A program made the position numbers and the translations under genes. The notes under the pieces were generated by a model. That model made no database searches, was not told where the DNA came from, and saw only the letters and a list, made by a program, of their open reading frames with translations. Of a stretch of DNA of 60,000 nucleotides, positions 58,640 to 60,000 are shown piece after piece. Position 1 is the stretch's first letter. Each line of letters begins with the position of its first letter. The stretch is from Symsagittifera roscoffensis (taxonomy: Eukaryota; Xenacoelomorpha; Acoela; Convolutidae): positions 40,939,797 to 40,999,796 of the forward strand of contig NC_087071.1 in NCBI RefSeq assembly GCF_963678635.1, written 5' to 3'.

Positions 58640-58753
58640 AATACATTTGTATCAAAAATTGAAGGTGCTAATCACGTCTTGGTTGCCAATTTAAACATAC
58701 CGTGTTCATTTGTGGATGAAAACACTCCTTTCTCAACGATCGGAATATTGTGG
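58640..58753 (+). CDS. Exon candidate, unrecognised
   Basis: A frame open from 58,640 includes VLVANLNIPCSFVDENTPFS and reaches TGG|GTAATC at 58,753/58,754. The composition looks protein-like, but no good acceptor was found (AATTGAAG at 58,663 is the nearest) and phase does not fit the next candidate. Weak call. Confidence 0.2.
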
Positions 58754-58950
58754 GTAATCGGACATTTTTAAATGAAAAGTCTAGCTCAGACTCTGAACTT
58801 ATTTGAATTTTTATGATACTTAAGAGCTGACATCAATAATTAACAATTTTGAAACTGAGACAAACAGTTCAGGCTCAAGTTTGATAGTTGTGAACTGCCA
58901 TACAACCTTGGCTAAAATGATAGCAGAAAAAAAAACAATTTCAATTTTAG

Positions 58951-58973
58951 TTGACAACAAAATCTCTCAGATG
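58951..58973 (+). CDS. Possible 23-bp micro-exon
   Basis: It is bounded by TTTCAATTTTAG and ATG|GTAAGTG, both good splice sites. If entered in phase 1 it leaves in phase 0, fitting the next candidate at 59,082. Its size makes it uncertain. Confidence 0.2.
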
Positions 58974-59081
58974 GTAAGTGAAACCCTCTTTTCGAAACTC
59001 TCAATCGGAAATTCGAACTTGATCTGAATAAAAAAGCCATCACGAGCTCAAATAATCTGTCAATTTTTTGGAACTTTGGAG

Positions 59082-59171
59082 GAAACCTTCAAACTCAAAA
59101 AGCAACAATACCTGAGCGAATGGAAAATTCGACCAAGCAAATCTCAGACACACAGTACGTTCAGAATTAAA
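59082..59171 (+). CDS. Exon candidate, 90 bp, basic peptide
   Basis: It is bounded by TTGGAACTTTGGAG and ATTAAA|GTAAGTTT. It is exactly 30 codons, phase 0 to 0, encoding a basic peptide (LKKQQYLSEWKIRPSKSQ). The donor is strong and the acceptor weak. The longer frame running to 59,444 simply reads through the donor. Confidence 0.3.
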
Positions 59172-59298
59172 GTAAGTTTCATTTTCAAAAGACGAAACTT
59201 TTTTGATGTTTTGGATTGCTTTCGAGTTTCTGACTGCTTATTTCAAAAGTTAAATGTTATTATACTTGAAGTCGGCAATAGAATAAAAAAAGACCAAC

Positions 59299-59390
59299 TA
59301 GCTAGCAACTTGGTTCATAATGAGTTCAAACCTCGCCTGGAGGCGAAATTTACTTGGAGGACGGCAAAGATTGTGGGTTCGAATCTGAGC
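59299..59390 (+). other. tRNA-like boxes, unlikely to be a gene
   Basis: TAGCTAGCAACTTGG (59,299) resembles an A box, and GGGTTCGAATCT (59,375) a B box. They are 76 bp apart, too far for an intronless tRNA (about 44). A tRNA-derived repeat is more likely. Confidence 0.2.
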
Positions 59391-59449
59391 AGAAACAGTT
59401 TTTCTTTCAAACCGGAAACTTTCTTTTCCAGAAAAGAAAAATAACAGAT

Positions 59450-60000
59450 TTCATTTTGTCTGCTTATGTTTTGTCGGCTTAGTTGCAACGTCCTAGAACT
59501 GATTTTTGTATGCTTTTAGATGCAATTAAGCTGCAGATGCTTGTAAGGTTTCGTATTACTCTGCATATTTTGATTTAACTAGCCTTGAACTCATATTCTT
59601 TGCCGTTTTTGTTTTTTTTTTGCTTGAAAACTAAACTAGGCTTAAAGGGTTTCGGTTTTTTTTATCGGCGTAGTGGCTTAATTTGGGTCTTTGTATTAGA
59701 AGCATAAGTTGTATGCATCGTTCTGGATCGCACAAAATGCAAACTTTTATTGCAAAGTTTTTCATGACAACAATCATATTTTCGGTTTTACGGGAAATCT
59801 TTTAAGTTTCGTCGGCTGAGTTGCCGCTGATTAATTTTTTTTGAGTTTAAATTATTTGTCGTCAATTGTGTTTCCGATCGCGGTTTTTGCAAATCGAACT
59901 TAATTCCAGTAAAACATTTTGAATTTTTTTAAGTTGATTTTTGAAAGTTTTTAAAGGTTTTTGATGTTAATTTCTCTTTTTCAATTTTCTAATAGTTTAG
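59450..60000. other. AT-rich DNA, nothing firm
   Basis: No gene, repeat array or element end was recognised up to the window edge. Confidence 0.4.

Noticed and set aside
59299-59390. Possible tRNA gene
   Set aside because: A and B boxes are 76 bp apart, and no cloverleaf with acceptor and anticodon stems could be drawn.

Overview
The window looks like AT-rich metazoan nuclear DNA. It has exons with GT-AG introns and pyrimidine tracts, and no bacterial operons, rRNA or CRISPR. Most of the 60 kb is decayed, nested or duplicated transposable-element sequence. A Ty3/gypsy-type element with an env-like gene, short introns and one possible GA-AG intron would fit an appendicularian tunicate, but that is only a guess; the safe statement is an invertebrate genome rich in LTR elements.

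Layout. (1) 1-7.4 kb: 3' part of an env-bearing LTR retroelement, with an env-like gene, a further ORF after env (called ORF3 here) and a long LTR. (2) 7.4-11.7 kb: host DNA holding a 1.46-kb TIR transposon and exons that resemble fibronectin type III (FN3) halves. (3) 11.7-44.6 kb: a second, more complete element of the same family (LTR pieces, gag, RT/RNase H, integrase, env, ORF3, LTR). A whole Ty1/copia element (22,056 to about 27,109) is inserted in its integrase end, and its 3' half is rearranged into nested tandem duplications (30.56-45.13 kb). (4) 45.1-54.7 kb: a hAT-like MITE with a perfect 8-bp target duplication, then exons of a single-pass membrane protein. The introns of that gene hold two diverged 1-kb repeats with tRNA-like boxes, a 1.6-kb tandem duplication that copies part of a coding exon, and a 31-bp to 263-bp higher-order satellite. 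(5) 54.7-60 kb: a 30-bp minisatellite just after a stop codon, an ATTATAAT-rich tract, a second MITE copy and a few weak exon candidates.

Interpretation. The + strand exons at 10.8-11.3 kb (FN3-like, phase-1 introns) and at 45.5-54.6 kb (acidic juxtamembrane stretch, TM helix, cytoplasmic tail, phase-compatible splice sites) could be one receptor-like gene split by about 34 kb of transposon sequence. This joining is inferred from strand, intron phase and domain logic only. All retroelement genes seen are broken by stops and frameshifts, so their domains are annotated as relics.
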